Source of the DNA: Pseudomonadota bacterium
Lineage (GTDB): Bacteria > Pseudomonadota > Gammaproteobacteria > Burkholderiales > Gallionellaceae
Assembly: GCA_026399735.1 (NCBI GenBank)
Contig: JAPLQK010000109.1
Coordinates: 1 to 39,951 of the forward strand
Direction: 5' to 3'
DNA length: 39,951 bases
The position numbers and the translations under genes were made by a program. Below the pieces are notes generated by a model that saw only the letters and a program-made list of their open reading frames with translations, did not search any database and was not told the origin of the DNA. This document shows positions 6,897 to 15,271 of the stretch, piece by piece (position 1 is the first letter of the stretch; every line of letters starts with the position of its first letter).

Positions 6897-8048
6897 TTAT
6901 TGCGATTTGGGTTTCGGGCGCTTACCGATCTTCACTTTTGAAGCTAGTTCAGTTCCGCTGCGCAGCACTTTAATCTCGACAGTTTTACCGGGCGGCAGGT
7001 TGGATACGGTGTCCAGCATGGAACTCCAGTTGTCTATTGCACGGTTGTCAATTGACACCAGAATGTCCCTTGTCTTGATCCCGGCCTTTTCTGCCGGGCT
7101 GTTGCGGATTACTTCGGTTATCAATACGCCGTGTACATCACTGAGTTTGAATGACGCTATCATTTCGGGCGTGAGTTCCTGCACGGCAGCCCCTATCCAT
7201 CCGCGTGTTACCGAACCCGTCTGGATGATTTGTTCCATGGTCTTTTTCGCGATCGTCGCCGGTATTGCGAAGCCGATTCCCAGTGATCCGCCATTGGGCG
7301 AATAGATCGCGCTGTTGATGCCGATCAGGTTGCCATTGACGTCTACCAGCGCTCCGCCGGAATTACCCGGGTTGATGGCGGCATCGGTCTGGATGAAATT
7401 TTCAAAGGTATTCAGACCGAGATGGTCGCGTTTAAGTGCGCTGATGATGCCCATTGTGACGGTTTGACCGACGCCGAAGGGATTGCCGATTGCCAGCACC
7501 ATGTCGCCGACATGCGCAGTTTCGGGATGACCAAAGGTGACGGAGGGTAAATTGCCGGGCAGTTCAATCTTGATTACCGCAAGGTCCATTTCAGGGTCAG
7601 AACCAATGACATGTGCGCGTGCTTTCCGGCCATCTGCCAAGGCGACTTCGATCTGGTCAGCCGCTTCGACAACATGGTGATTGGTGAGGATAAAGCCGTC
7701 AGCGCTTACAATTACGCCTGAACCCAGACTGGCGCTTTGTTGCGGCGAGCTTTCCTGGTCGCCGAAGAAGAAGCGGAAGCGAGGATCATCGACGAAGGGG
7801 TTGGCCGGCGTTTTGATGGTGGTGCTGGTGAAAATATTCACGACTGAAGGCATGGCTTTTTTTGCGGCCACGCTCAAGCCGGTGCTGGGTAATGCACCAT
7901 CGGTCGAAGGGGCTGCACTTTCATACAGTGTGACGACCGTGTTGCGCGCCGCAGTGGGCAGCAGTTCGGGTCTGAGCGTATGCACAATGAACAGCAAAGC
8001 CAGTGCGATGGTTACAGTTTGAGTGAATAACAGCCAGTGTTTACGCAT
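6897..8048 (-). CDS. DegS/HtrA-like periplasmic serine protease, one PDZ domain
   Basis: The protein is anchored by an N-terminal membrane helix (about residues 8-23) and exposes a trypsin-like protease domain and a single C-terminal PDZ domain to the periplasm. The catalytic triad is visible: His125 in TNHHVV, Asp155 in DLAVIK and Ser230 in NPGNSGGAL. At 383 residues with one PDZ and a membrane anchor it resembles DegS/AlgW, the site-1 proteases of the sigma-E stress pathway, rather than two-PDZ DegP. The open frame extends 18 codons further to 8102, but that would run into the divergent gene at 8092; MRKHWLLF at 8048 is the better start. No rseA/rseB homologue is nearby, so the substrate is unknown. 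Confidence 0.92.
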   Translation of the reverse strand: MRKHWLLFTQTVTIALALLFIVHTLRPELLPTAARNTVVTLYESAAPSTDGALPSTGLSVAAKKAMPSVVNIFTSTTIKTPANPFVDDPRFRFFFGDQESSPQQSASLGSGVIVSADGFILTNHHVVEAADQIEVALADGRKARAHVIGSDPEMDLAVIKIELPGNLPSVTFGHPETAHVGDMVLAIGNPFGVGQTVTMGIISALKRDHLGLNTFENFIQTDAAINPGNSGGALVDVNGNLIGINSAIYSPNGGSLGIGFAIPATIAKKTMEQIIQTGSVTRGWIGAAVQELTPEMIASFKLSDVHGVLITEVIRNSPAEKAGIKTRDILVSIDNRAIDNWSSMLDTVSNLPPGKTVEIKVLRSGTELASKVKIGKRPKPKSQ

Positions 8049-8091
8049 GGTAAGATGAATCGGATGTTGTATTGATAATTCAGGGAAAAAT

Positions 8092-8838
8092 ATGAAACTC
8101 ATTCAGTTGCGCGATTATAACGCAAGCCTGTTGCAAACCGCTCAATTCAAGGATTATTGCCCGAACGGGATTCAGGTCGAAGGGCGGGAGGAGGTGCTGC
8201 GCATCGCCACGGCGGTAACAGCTTCGCAGCAGGTGATCGATGATGCTATCAACTGGGGCGCAGATGCGATTGTCGTGCATCACGGCTATTTCTGGCGTAA
8301 TGAAGATGCCTGCATTGTCGGTATCAAGAAGAAGCGTATCGCGCAACTGTTAAAAAATGAAGTAAGTCTGCTGGCATACCATTTGCCGCTTGATGCGCAC
8401 CCTGAGTTTGGCAACAACGCGCGACTCGGCAGACTGTTCGGTTTGACGGAGCAAGGCCGTTTTGGCGAACAGAACATTGCGTGTTTCGGTACGCTGGAGG
8501 CCGTGCAGACGTTAGCACGATTTTCAGAAGTGGTCGCGTCCGGCTTGCAGCGCAAGCCCCAGGTTATCGGTGACGCCGGCCGGATGATACGGCGAGTGGC
8601 ATGGTGCAGCGGTGGCGCTCAGGGTTATTTCGAGGCCGCCATTGCGCTGGGTGTGGATGCTTTTCTGACCGGAGAAATTTCTGAACAAAATTATCATCTT
8701 GCCAATGAAACGGGCGTGGCCTTTATCGCGGCAGGTCATCACGCGACCGAGCGTCCGGGTATACAGGCACTGGGGGAACATCTGGCGGCCCAGTTCAATC
8801 TGGAACATCGATTTTTCGATCAGAACAACCCGATTTAG
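8092..8838 (+). CDS. Nif3-like dinuclear metal-center protein (YbgI/GCH-I type 2 family)
   Basis: This 248-residue protein has the Nif3/YbgI signature: YCPNGIQVEG near the start, the metal-site IVVHHGYFW, LPLDAHPEFGNNARLG in the middle, and a C-terminal TGEISEQNYHLANE...AAGHHATERPG. The conserved His/Glu/Asp set for two metal ions is intact. The family forms toroidal hexamers. An annotation as GTP cyclohydrolase 1 type 2 is common but the physiological role is uncertain. It is divergent from the DegS-like gene with only 43 bases between start codons. Confidence 0.93.
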   Translation: MKLIQLRDYNASLLQTAQFKDYCPNGIQVEGREEVLRIATAVTASQQVIDDAINWGADAIVVHHGYFWRNEDACIVGIKKKRIAQLLKNEVSLLAYHLPLDAHPEFGNNARLGRLFGLTEQGRFGEQNIACFGTLEAVQTLARFSEVVASGLQRKPQVIGDAGRMIRRVAWCSGGAQGYFEAAIALGVDAFLTGEISEQNYHLANETGVAFIAAGHHATERPGIQALGEHLAAQFNLEHRFFDQNNPI

Positions 8839-8941
8839 GCATGGACAGTCAAGGATTGCTATAATTGCGCCGCATCAACCGTATCACGATTGCGGTGGCG
8901 GTTTCTTGATGAGACGATGCCGGTTATTAACAAGGAGTCGC

Positions 8942-9406
8942 ATGAAACGTTACAAAGATTTGGTTGATGATGCGCTTACCCGTGTTAAGGAAATCCAGCC
9001 GTGGGATCTGAGCAAGCAGCTGGCTGCCGGCCGGCAATATATTCTGCTCGATGTGCGTGAGCCCTGCGAGTTCGACACGCTGCGTATGCCCGGTACCATC
9101 AACGTGCCGCGCGGTGTATTGGAGCAATCCTGCGAGTGGGATTTCGATGAAACTGTGCCGGAACTGGTCAATGGACGCGATCGCGAGATCGTAGTCATTT
9201 GTCGTTCGGGTTACCGTTCGGTACTCGTTGCCGATGTGATGCAACAAATGGGCTTTAGCCGGGTGGCCTCACTTAAAAGCGGGGTGCGGGGTTGGAACGA
9301 TTTTGATCAGCCGCTGCTGGATGTATCCGGCAGTGTTGTGGATGGCGATGCGGCGGATGAGTTGCTGATGCCGAGACTGCGGCCCGAACAGCGCCAGCCG
9401 AAATAA
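8942..9406 (+). CDS. Rhodanese-like sulfurtransferase
   Basis: A single rhodanese domain fills this 154-residue cytoplasmic protein. It has ILLDVREPCEFDTLRMPGTINVPRG near residue 40 and the active-site loop CRSGYRS with the persulfide-forming Cys. The frame extends upstream to 8699 inside the Nif3-like gene, but the ATG at 8942 behind CAAGGAG is clearly the start. A thioredoxin-like gene follows 41 bases later, suggesting a small thiol/persulfide relay. The sulfur donor and acceptor are not evident. Confidence 0.9.
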   Translation: MKRYKDLVDDALTRVKEIQPWDLSKQLAAGRQYILLDVREPCEFDTLRMPGTINVPRGVLEQSCEWDFDETVPELVNGRDREIVVICRSGYRSVLVADVMQQMGFSRVASLKSGVRGWNDFDQPLLDVSGSVVDGDAADELLMPRLRPEQRQPK

Positions 9407-9447
9407 TACCGAATCATAAATGAGCATGAAACCAAACGAGGCTGACT

Positions 9448-9804
9448 TTGAGTAATTATTCCTGCAATGTAGAAGAAGATAGTTTTGATGCACTGGTGGT
9501 GGCGCGATCGCATGAAATCCCGGTGCTGGTCGATATCAGCGCGGACTGGTGCGCACCTTGCAAGGTGCTGGCACCCCTGCTGCACAAGATGGTCACCGTT
9601 TACGACGGAAAATTCATGCTGGGCATGGTGGATGCTGACGAAAACATGAAGATTGCCGGTCGGCATAAGGTGAGAGGCTTCCCCACCGTCGTGGCCTATA
9701 GTCACGGTGTGGAAGTGGCGCGTTTTCACAGTTCGCAGACGGAAGGTTTTTTGCGCGAGTTCATCGAACGTTTGATTGAGCGGCATGCCGCCCCTCAGGA
9801 TTAG
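9448..9804 (+). CDS. Thioredoxin-like protein
   Basis: This 118-residue cytoplasmic protein has a thioredoxin fold with the redox motif WCAPCK, VDADEN after the first helix unit and the cis-Pro in RGFPTV. It lacks a signal peptide. The start is TTG at 9448, preceded by GAGG; the nearby ATGs are out of frame. Residues around the motif (VLVDISADWCAPCKVLAPLL) are close to TrxA, but the N-terminus is longer than in thioredoxin 1, so it is called thioredoxin-like. It probably works with the adjacent rhodanese. Confidence 0.9.
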   Translation: MSNYSCNVEEDSFDALVVARSHEIPVLVDISADWCAPCKVLAPLLHKMVTVYDGKFMLGMVDADENMKIAGRHKVRGFPTVVAYSHGVEVARFHSSQTEGFLREFIERLIERHAAPQD

Positions 9805-9875
9805 CGTGTTAGGGCAAGCGTCATCTTCGGATGACGTGCTTTCCCATAAGAAACGCTGCAAAAAACTTCAGGCAT

Positions 9876-9917
9876 AAAAAATCGCAGGCTTATCGGTCAA
9901 AACCGATAAGCCTGCGA
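9876..9917 (-). terminator. Intrinsic terminator for the tusE/dsrC-like gene
   Basis: A perfect 16-bp inverted repeat (TCGCAGGCTTATCGGT at 9882-9897, complement at 9902-9917) with a CAAA loop is followed on the minus strand by six U residues (A-run 9876-9881). It ends minus-strand transcription 22 bases past the stop of the DsrC-like gene and could also limit read-through from the thioredoxin-like gene. Confidence 0.9.
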
Positions 9918-9938
9918 GAACAGCAACCTTTTTTGAGC

Positions 9939-10232
9939 TTACACGCAGCCGGTAGGTTTTGGCATGCCGCCGTATTTTGTGATCGGTTTCATCGGACCAG
10001 TCATCCATAGTTCGAATACCTCTTTCTGATCTTCGCCTATGTGCTTGGCAAATTTTCGTATTGGTGGTACCGAACCAAACTGCTCGTAAAATTCACGCGC
10101 TTTCATGATCTGATCCCACTTTTTATCATTCAGCTCATAGTCATCAGCTTCAGCCATTGCGCGGCCAATTTCCGGTGTCCAGTCACTCATATCGACGAGA
10201 TATCCGTCTCCATCACGATTTGGGATTTGCAT
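9939..10232 (-). CDS. DsrC/TusE-family sulfur relay protein with a single C-terminal Cys
   Basis: The 97-residue protein matches the DsrC/TusE/DsvC family: DGYLVDMSDWTPEIG near the start, PPIRKF in the middle and the swinging arm ending GGMPKPTGCV with the conserved penultimate Cys. The second arm Cys that true DsrC carries 11 residues earlier is replaced by Thr (PITKYGGMPK), so the trisulfide chemistry of sulfite-reductase DsrC is unlikely. This makes it TusE-like or one of the DsrC paralogues found in sulfur oxidisers. It lies in a minus-strand group with a nitroreductase and sqr, which supports a sulfur-carrier or regulatory role rather than tRNA thiolation alone. No tusBCD or dsr genes are in the window. 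Confidence 0.88.
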   Translation of the reverse strand: MQIPNRDGDGYLVDMSDWTPEIGRAMAEADDYELNDKKWDQIMKAREFYEQFGSVPPIRKFAKHIGEDQKEVFELWMTGPMKPITKYGGMPKPTGCV

Positions 10233-10332
10233 AGTTTTACCTTTGAATTCAGAAAAAGAACAACTATTAGACTATACCCGAGTGTAATAGTCAATTACTC
10301 TGACGGGGGATGTGCCTGTCCGACAAACGCAT

Positions 10333-10917
10333 TTACAAAATTTGCGCCGCTTCATCAAAGGAAAGGCGTGGACCGCGCGGAAATAAACCGGAGGCATCAC
10401 CATAGCCAAGATTGATCAGAAAGTTGGATTTAATTGAGGTGCCGGAGAAGAACTCCTGATCAATTTTGGCATTGTCAAAACCGGACATGGGGCCTGCATC
10501 AAGTCCAAGTGCGCGCGCGGCAAGAATCAGATAAGCGCCTTGTAATGTGGCGTTGCGAAAAGCAGTCGTGTCAATCAGGGATTGGTTTCCGGCAAACCAG
10601 GCGCGTGCATCGGCATGCGGGAACAGTTGCGGCAGTTTTTCATAAAATTCGTGATCCTGCGCAATGATGGCGGTGACGGGCGCTGTGCGCGTCTTGTCGA
10701 TGTTACCCGGGATCATCGCGGACAGTAAACGCTGTTTGGCGGATGGACTCTTTACGAAAATAATACGTGCCGGGCAGGAGTTCGCACTGGTTGGGGCCCA
10801 TTTCATCAGATCATAAATCTGGCAAAGCTGCTCGTCGCTGACAGGCTTGTCCTGCCATGCGTTGTGCGTGCGTGCGGTACGGAAGAGTGTATCCAGACTA
10901 CGTTCGTCGAGTTGCAT
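10333..10917 (-). CDS. Nitroreductase family flavoprotein (RutE/HadB-like)
   Basis: This 194-residue FMN-dependent oxidoreductase starts [21 protein letters not shown] at 10917, where the RutE/HadB subfamily begins; the open frame upstream to 10974 adds a non-family extension. Conserved parts include [12 protein letters not shown] (FMN phosphate contact), [24 protein letters not shown] and the C-terminal INLGYGD. RutE reduces malonic semialdehyde in pyrimidine breakdown, but no rut genes are nearby, so the physiological substrate is unknown. It lies between the DsrC-like gene and sqr on the same strand. The sqr terminator at 10966-10992 probably gives it a separate promoter. Confidence 0.88.
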   Translation of the reverse strand: MQLDERSLDTLFRTARTHNAWQDKPVSDEQLCQIYDLMKWAPTSANSCPARIIFVKSPSAKQRLLSAMIPGNIDKTRTAPVTAIIAQDHEFYEKLPQLFPHADARAWFAGNQSLIDTTAFRNATLQGAYLILAARALGLDAGPMSGFDNAKIDQEFFSGTSIKSNFLINLGYGDASGLFPRGPRLSFDEAAQIL

Positions 10918-10965
10918 GGGGTTTATCCTCTTTTGTGGAATGACGTGACAGTATAGAGCAGAATG

Positions 10966-10992
10966 AAAAAACACCCCCTGATTCGGAGGTGT
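10966..10992 (-). terminator. Intrinsic terminator after sqr
   Basis: Read on the minus strand, an ACACC(T)CC...GG(G)GGTGT stem with one mismatch and a 6-base loop is followed by a U-run (A-run 10966-10971). It lies about 30 bases beyond the sqr stop. Confidence 0.75.
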
Positions 10993-11023
10993 CTTCGCAG
11001 TGTTGTTCAGGGGCAGATGCGGA

Positions 11024-12295
11024 TTACTTCAGTTTTTCAATGCCCATAATTTTGAGGATGCTGCCCTCGTAGAATGGTTCTGAAGTGCCCTTTTTCATTT
11101 TGCGGATAAAGTATTTCTCGAAGGCAATCTTGGCCAGATGCACCCATTTTCCTTCGGAAAACCAGTTCACATTGCGGGGCGGAATTTGCGGTATAGCCAC
11201 GAATGCGACGCCGCTGTCACCAAAGTCTGCCAGACAGATGGCGTTCCAGGTGGCTTCCCTGTCTGCCGGAATGCCGTTGAGATCGGCATAAATATTGTAC
11301 ACACTGGCTGTTACCATGGATTCAATCATGTAGCCTGTCTTGGGGGTCCCAACCGGAACCGGCGTTGCTTCCACCGGCGGAATGGCGACGCAAACGCCCA
11401 CGGCGAAAATATTTTTGTATTTCGGATTGCGCTGATGTTTGTCCACCACGACAAAACCGCGTGCCTGAACCAGTCCGTCGATACCGAACACGGCATCCAC
11501 ACCCTTGAATGCGGGCAGCATCATGCTGTATTTGAACGGCAGTTCGTGTTTTTTAATTTCCATACCCATGTCGTCGTGTTCAGTGACATACATTTTGCCG
11601 GATTCAACCTTGGTCACCTTGGCATTGCAGATCCATTTGATGTGTTTGTCGCGCATGCCCGATTCGAGTATGCCCTTGGAGTCGCCCACACCGCCCAGAC
11701 CCAGATGGCCGATGTAGGGTTCAGCGGTGACAAAAGTCATCGGAACCTTGTTGCGAATCTTGCGACGACGCAGGTCCGTTTCCATAATGAATGCGTATTC
11801 ATAAGCAGGACCATAGCAGGAAGCGCCCTGTACCGCACCGACCACGATGGGGCCCGGCTCATCGCAGAACTGCTCCCATTCATCGTGTGATTTCATTGCG
11901 TGGTCAATATGGCAGACCGAGTGTGTGTGACCGCCATGTGGACCCAGGCCTTCAACTTCATCAAATGCAAGTTTAGGGCCGGTGGCAATAATCAGATAAT
12001 CGTAGTCAACCATCTTTCCGTCATTGAGTTCAAGCTGGTTTTGGTCTGGATGAACGCGTTTGACGCCTGTAGAGATGAAGCTGATTCCTTTGCGCTCCAG
12101 ATAGGTGCGTACTGGTAACTCAACCTGCTTGCGATTGCGCCATTTCACGCCTACCCACGGATTGGATGGCATAAAATTGAAATTTTCGGTATTCGATACG
12201 ACCGTAACCTTATGCGTATTATTAAGCTTCTCGCGCATTTCGTAGGCTGCGGGCATACCACCAATACCAGCTCCCATAATTACTACGTGTGCCAT
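11024..12295 (-). CDS. sqr: Sulfide:quinone oxidoreductase, type I
   Basis: Sqr is a monotopic, FAD-containing enzyme that oxidises sulfide to polysulfide/sulfur and passes electrons to the quinone pool. The 423-residue protein has the N-terminal dinucleotide motif [16 protein letters not shown], the family segment [34 protein letters not shown]-like sequence, [20 protein letters not shown] and a C-terminal amphipathic region ([22 protein letters not shown]) for membrane attachment. Redox cysteines fall at HSVCHID, GASCYG and [11 protein letters not shown], matching the three essential Cys of the Acidithiobacillus-type enzyme. AGGGAG precedes the ATG. The gene lies 65 bases downstream of a NarL-type regulator on the same strand, suggesting regulatory linkage. 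Electrons would feed the quinol used by Nap and the cytochrome chain to NirS. Confidence 0.93.
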   Translation of the reverse strand: MAHVVIMGAGIGGMPAAYEMREKLNNTHKVTVVSNTENFNFMPSNPWVGVKWRNRKQVELPVRTYLERKGISFISTGVKRVHPDQNQLELNDGKMVDYDYLIIATGPKLAFDEVEGLGPHGGHTHSVCHIDHAMKSHDEWEQFCDEPGPIVVGAVQGASCYGPAYEYAFIMETDLRRRKIRNKVPMTFVTAEPYIGHLGLGGVGDSKGILESGMRDKHIKWICNAKVTKVESGKMYVTEHDDMGMEIKKHELPFKYSMMLPAFKGVDAVFGIDGLVQARGFVVVDKHQRNPKYKNIFAVGVCVAIPPVEATPVPVGTPKTGYMIESMVTASVYNIYADLNGIPADREATWNAICLADFGDSGVAFVAIPQIPPRNVNWFSEGKWVHLAKIAFEKYFIRKMKKGTSEPFYEGSILKIMGIEKLK

Positions 12296-12360
12296 GCTTT
12301 TCTCTCCCTTTGGTATAGTTGATTGAAATGACTACGGTTACTGCCGATTTGATGATGCGC

Positions 12361-13035
12361 TCAGTTTTGCAACGTATCATCGTTGTGATGCGTTTCCTGC
12401 TCTTTGGTGAACAAGACGGCTGCCTTCACGCGTGAAGACAGATTGAGTTTGTTCAGAATGTGACGCACATGCTGTTTCACGGTGTCGTAACTGATCTTCA
12501 AGGTTAATGCGATCGCCTTGTTGCTCTCGCCACGTGATAGCAATTGCAATATTTCGCGCTCACGTTCGGTCAGTAATTTAAGCGAACTCTTTTTCTCCTG
12601 GTCAGGCTGTTCGTCGCGCAACATTTCGATCATCTTTACGGTCATCGCGGGAGCGACGACCAGTTCGCCTGCTGCGACGCGACGGATTGCATCAACCACT
12701 TCATCAGGCGCCATATCTTTGAGTAAATATCCGCGCACGCCGGCACGAATGGCATTTTTCAGATCGACTTCAGAATCGCTCATGGTAAGCATGATGGCAG
12801 GTGTCATGTAGCCTTCATGGCGCAGTTGATTCAGCAAGGAAATGCCGTCCAGAGGCTTCATGCGCAGATCAATGATCAGCAGGTCCAGCTTTATTTTTAA
12901 CAGCGTGCGTAATTCGGTAATGTTGTCGGTTGTGCCTACCACATCAAAATCGTAGCAATTTGCGAGTAGTTCACTTAAGCCTCGCCGGCACAGGCATTGG
13001 TCATCGATCAGTACTATTTTCAACTTGTCGCTCAT
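12361..13035 (-). CDS. NarL/FixJ-type response regulator
   Basis: This 224-residue regulator has a receiver domain with the acidic pocket (LIDDQ), phosphoacceptor Asp56 (LLIIDLRM), the conserved Thr/Ser (TMSDSE) and Lys (YLLKDM). A C-terminal LuxR-type helix-turn-helix follows (LTEREREILQLLSRGESNKAIA...VKQHVRHILNKL). Its ATG overlaps the stop of the upstream kinase by 4 bases (ATGA), so the pair is translationally coupled. The architecture is that of NarL/NarP. Targets may include sqr immediately downstream or the nir/nap genes, but I could not identify heptamer sites with confidence. Confidence 0.9.
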   Translation of the reverse strand: MSDKLKIVLIDDQCLCRRGLSELLANCYDFDVVGTTDNITELRTLLKIKLDLLIIDLRMKPLDGISLLNQLRHEGYMTPAIMLTMSDSEVDLKNAIRAGVRGYLLKDMAPDEVVDAIRRVAAGELVVAPAMTVKMIEMLRDEQPDQEKKSSLKLLTEREREILQLLSRGESNKAIALTLKISYDTVKQHVRHILNKLNLSSRVKAAVLFTKEQETHHNDDTLQN

Positions 13036-14267
13036 TGTGTTGCTCTCCAGTCCATCGATGGTTTGGGAAAAAATAATTGAAGGTGCGTACCCTGGCCTGC
13101 GTGACTTTCTACCTTGATGGTGCCGCCAATTTTGTGTGCGCGTTCACGCATGATCATCATGCCATAATGACCTTCCACCGGAGAGAATGTGGATGCACCG
13201 ATTCCGTTGTCTTCAACGGTGAATACGTAGTAGCCAAAGCTGGTATCGACAAACAAGCGCGCATGGGTAGCGCCAGAATGTCTGGCAATGTTGTTCAGCG
13301 CTTCATGGACAATGTAGTAGGTTTGAATTTCGTGTTCGAGCGGGAGCTCAAGATCGACCAGCCGGTTATGGTATTCGAGTACGATTTTGTTGCGTTTGCA
13401 AAACTCAGTAGCGAGTTCATGCAATGCAACAGACAATCCGCCATGGTTCATTTCACAACGAAAGCCTTTAACCAGTTCACGTGCGCTCTTCTGCGCAATT
13501 TCCAGTGCATCATCCAGATCGCCTGCATAGCGGGTCAGCATTGAATTGTTGCAGTTGCGAGAGGCTTCCAGCAACAGACTCACGCGCATGCGAGCGTAAG
13601 TCAGCGTTTGTGCCAGCGAATCATGGATGTCATTTGCAATTGCAAGACGTGCGGCTAGCCGCTCGATGCGTTGAGTTTCCCTGTTTACATAGGAATGCTC
13701 TACTGCTGCGCTAATTGCTTCGGCAAAAGCAGAGGCATGATTGATAGCTAGGCTTGCGGCTTCGGGCGTTGTGGTAAAAAAAAGCGTCAGAATGCCAAGC
13801 GGGGTATTGTGTGTGCTGAAAGATTCAAGTGGTGTGGTAATCAGTGCCTGAAAGCTGCAATGAGTGTGCTGGCAGTGCTGTCGTAGTTTGCAGTTGCTGA
13901 TGTCTGAAATCTGGATGGTCTGATTCAGGTTTGATATATCGCTGGCTTCACAATCCAGGCCGGTAAAGTTTTCTGCTTCAGTTTGCAGTTCGCTGCAAAA
14001 TCCTGCTGAACTGATGATAGGCAGGCTCAGACCGTCAGGGGAGATCAGCCGCACTAATCCGGCAGAAGCGCCGATTATTTTGAGGGCGTTTGCCAGAAAA
14101 ACTTCCAACAGCGTTTTCAACTCGCCAATACGCGGCGCAGTAAATTCATGTGTCAGGCAAACCTCAACACCGCCACCCTGTCCGGGAGGCGTAAATTCTG
14201 GATCGCGTATCCACGAAAATTCACTACGTGCCGTGTCCGGATAAATAGGGATCATTTTTTTGAGCAT
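13032..14267 (-). CDS. NarX-like histidine kinase, cytosolic, with a Cys-rich GAF domain
   Basis: The C-terminal half is a HisKA_3/HATPase_c kinase of the NarX/DegS class: phosphoacceptor His in ANDIHDSLAQTL, N-box HEALNNIARHSGA, G-boxes DNGIGAS and GQGTHLQLFFP. The N-terminal half is a GAF-like sensor with five cysteines at about residues 91-137 (FCSELQ, LDCEAS, NCKLRQHCQHTHC), similar in placement to the NarX/NarQ cysteine cluster, and could bind a metal or Fe-S cluster. No membrane segment is visible, unlike NarX, so the signal is probably cytoplasmic (redox, O2, NO or sulfur species). The frame is open to a GTG at 14402, but a good promoter at 14302-14330 lies inside that extension, so the ATG at 14267 is chosen (411 residues). 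Confidence 0.85.
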   Translation of the reverse strand: MLKKMIPIYPDTARSEFSWIRDPEFTPPGQGGGVEVCLTHEFTAPRIGELKTLLEVFLANALKIIGASAGLVRLISPDGLSLPIISSAGFCSELQTEAENFTGLDCEASDISNLNQTIQISDISNCKLRQHCQHTHCSFQALITTPLESFSTHNTPLGILTLFFTTTPEAASLAINHASAFAEAISAAVEHSYVNRETQRIERLAARLAIANDIHDSLAQTLTYARMRVSLLLEASRNCNNSMLTRYAGDLDDALEIAQKSARELVKGFRCEMNHGGLSVALHELATEFCKRNKIVLEYHNRLVDLELPLEHEIQTYYIVHEALNNIARHSGATHARLFVDTSFGYYVFTVEDNGIGASTFSPVEGHYGMMIMRERAHKIGGTIKVESHAGQGTHLQLFFPKPSMDWRATQ

Positions 14268-14301
14268 TAATCTGCCAGCCAGTTCCGATAAAACATCCGA
14301 C

Positions 14302-14330
14302 AGATTAAGTCTAATTGATTTAATTATCAA
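14302..14330 (-). promoter_or_regulatory. Promoter of the two-component operon
   Basis: On the minus strand TTGATA (14330-14325) and TAATCT (14307-14302) are separated by 17 bases and would start transcription near 14295, just upstream of the ATG at 14267. This supports the shorter start of the kinase. Confidence 0.5.
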
Positions 14331-14697
14331 CAGGCTAATTTTAAAATGGCTTTTTACGCCATCAGGGTTATAAGCATAGTTACCCGATAAGGTTATAGAC
14401 ACGTAATAACCCCGTCGCGCCTAATGACGCAACTCGCAACAACTTGCGCAGTAACGGGTTTTGTTGTTGCTGCCACGGTGTGCAAATAAAAGAGCTGGAA
14501 AATTGAGGTACGGTGCTATTTTTAGCTGACTAATTTTGATACAAAATATTTGACCTGGTGCTATAGTACCAGCGTGTTGAGCAGGGTCTCGCCAGGATCG
14601 CTGTTTTAATATAAATATCTTTATTAATTATATGGTTGTAAATAAATTCAAGATGAAGCCGGGTGGCTGAATGAATACTGTGCGGGATACCAAATAA

Positions 14698-15225
14698 ATG
14701 AAAATCTGCATCGTCTCTGACAGTCATGATCGCGCTGAGCCGCTTGCTGCGGCGATAGTTAAAGCCCAATCGCTGGGTGCCGAGGCTGTGATTCATTGTG
14801 GGGACCTGATCGGCGCGAACACACTGCGCACTTCGCTGAAGCTGGGCATCCCGCTGCATGTGCTGCATGGTAACAATGTCGGCGATCAGATGGCGTTGCA
14901 CAGGATGATGAGCAAGCAAGGCGGGTTGATGACCTATCATGGGCAGGATGCGGAACTGGAATGGGGCGGGCGTCGCATATTCGCCACCCACTATCCGCAC
15001 TATGGCAGAGCGATGGCCTGTACCGGCGATTACGATCTGGTTTGTTGCGGACACAGTCATGTCGCCGAGATTATCTGGCAACCGAATATCAAAGGGGAAC
15101 GAACGCTGCTGGTCAATCCGGGATCTGTATCGGGTATCGGTGCCCCTGGTATCGAAGAGGCGTTCACCTGGATACTGGGCGATCTGGACAAAATGATTTT
15201 TGAAATTCATACGCAGGAGCACTGA
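14698..15225 (+). CDS. Calcineurin-like phosphodiesterase, YfcE/MJ0936 family
   Basis: This 175-residue cytoplasmic metallophosphoesterase carries the full dimetal motif set in order: SDSHD, HCGDL, HGNNVGD, THYPHYG and CGHSHV, then LLVNPGSVSG near the end. These residues bind the Mn2+/Ni2+ pair that activates water for phosphodiester hydrolysis. The natural substrate of the family is unclear. It is divergent from the two-component operon across about 430 bases and ends 46 bases before qmoA, so it could be co-transcribed with the qmo genes, though a functional link is not obvious. Confidence 0.88.
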   Translation: MKICIVSDSHDRAEPLAAAIVKAQSLGAEAVIHCGDLIGANTLRTSLKLGIPLHVLHGNNVGDQMALHRMMSKQGGLMTYHGQDAELEWGGRRIFATHYPHYGRAMACTGDYDLVCCGHSHVAEIIWQPNIKGERTLLVNPGSVSGIGAPGIEEAFTWILGDLDKMIFEIHTQEH

Positions 15226-15271
15226 GTATGCAAACTGTCGGGTATATTAATTCTTATCAGCGGAGGTACGA

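Noticed and set aside
8860-8865. TATAAT upstream of the rhodanese gene
   Set aside because: No acceptable -35 at 16-18 bases, so I do not call it as a promoter.
12319-12332. FNR-like sequence (TTGATTGAAATGAC) upstream of sqr
   Set aside because: Only one half-site matches, and the geometry would put the transcription start inside sqr.
14268-14402. Longer form of the NarX-like kinase starting at GTG 14402
   Set aside because: The extension covers a good promoter and encodes sequence with no recognisable domain, so the ATG at 14267 is preferred.
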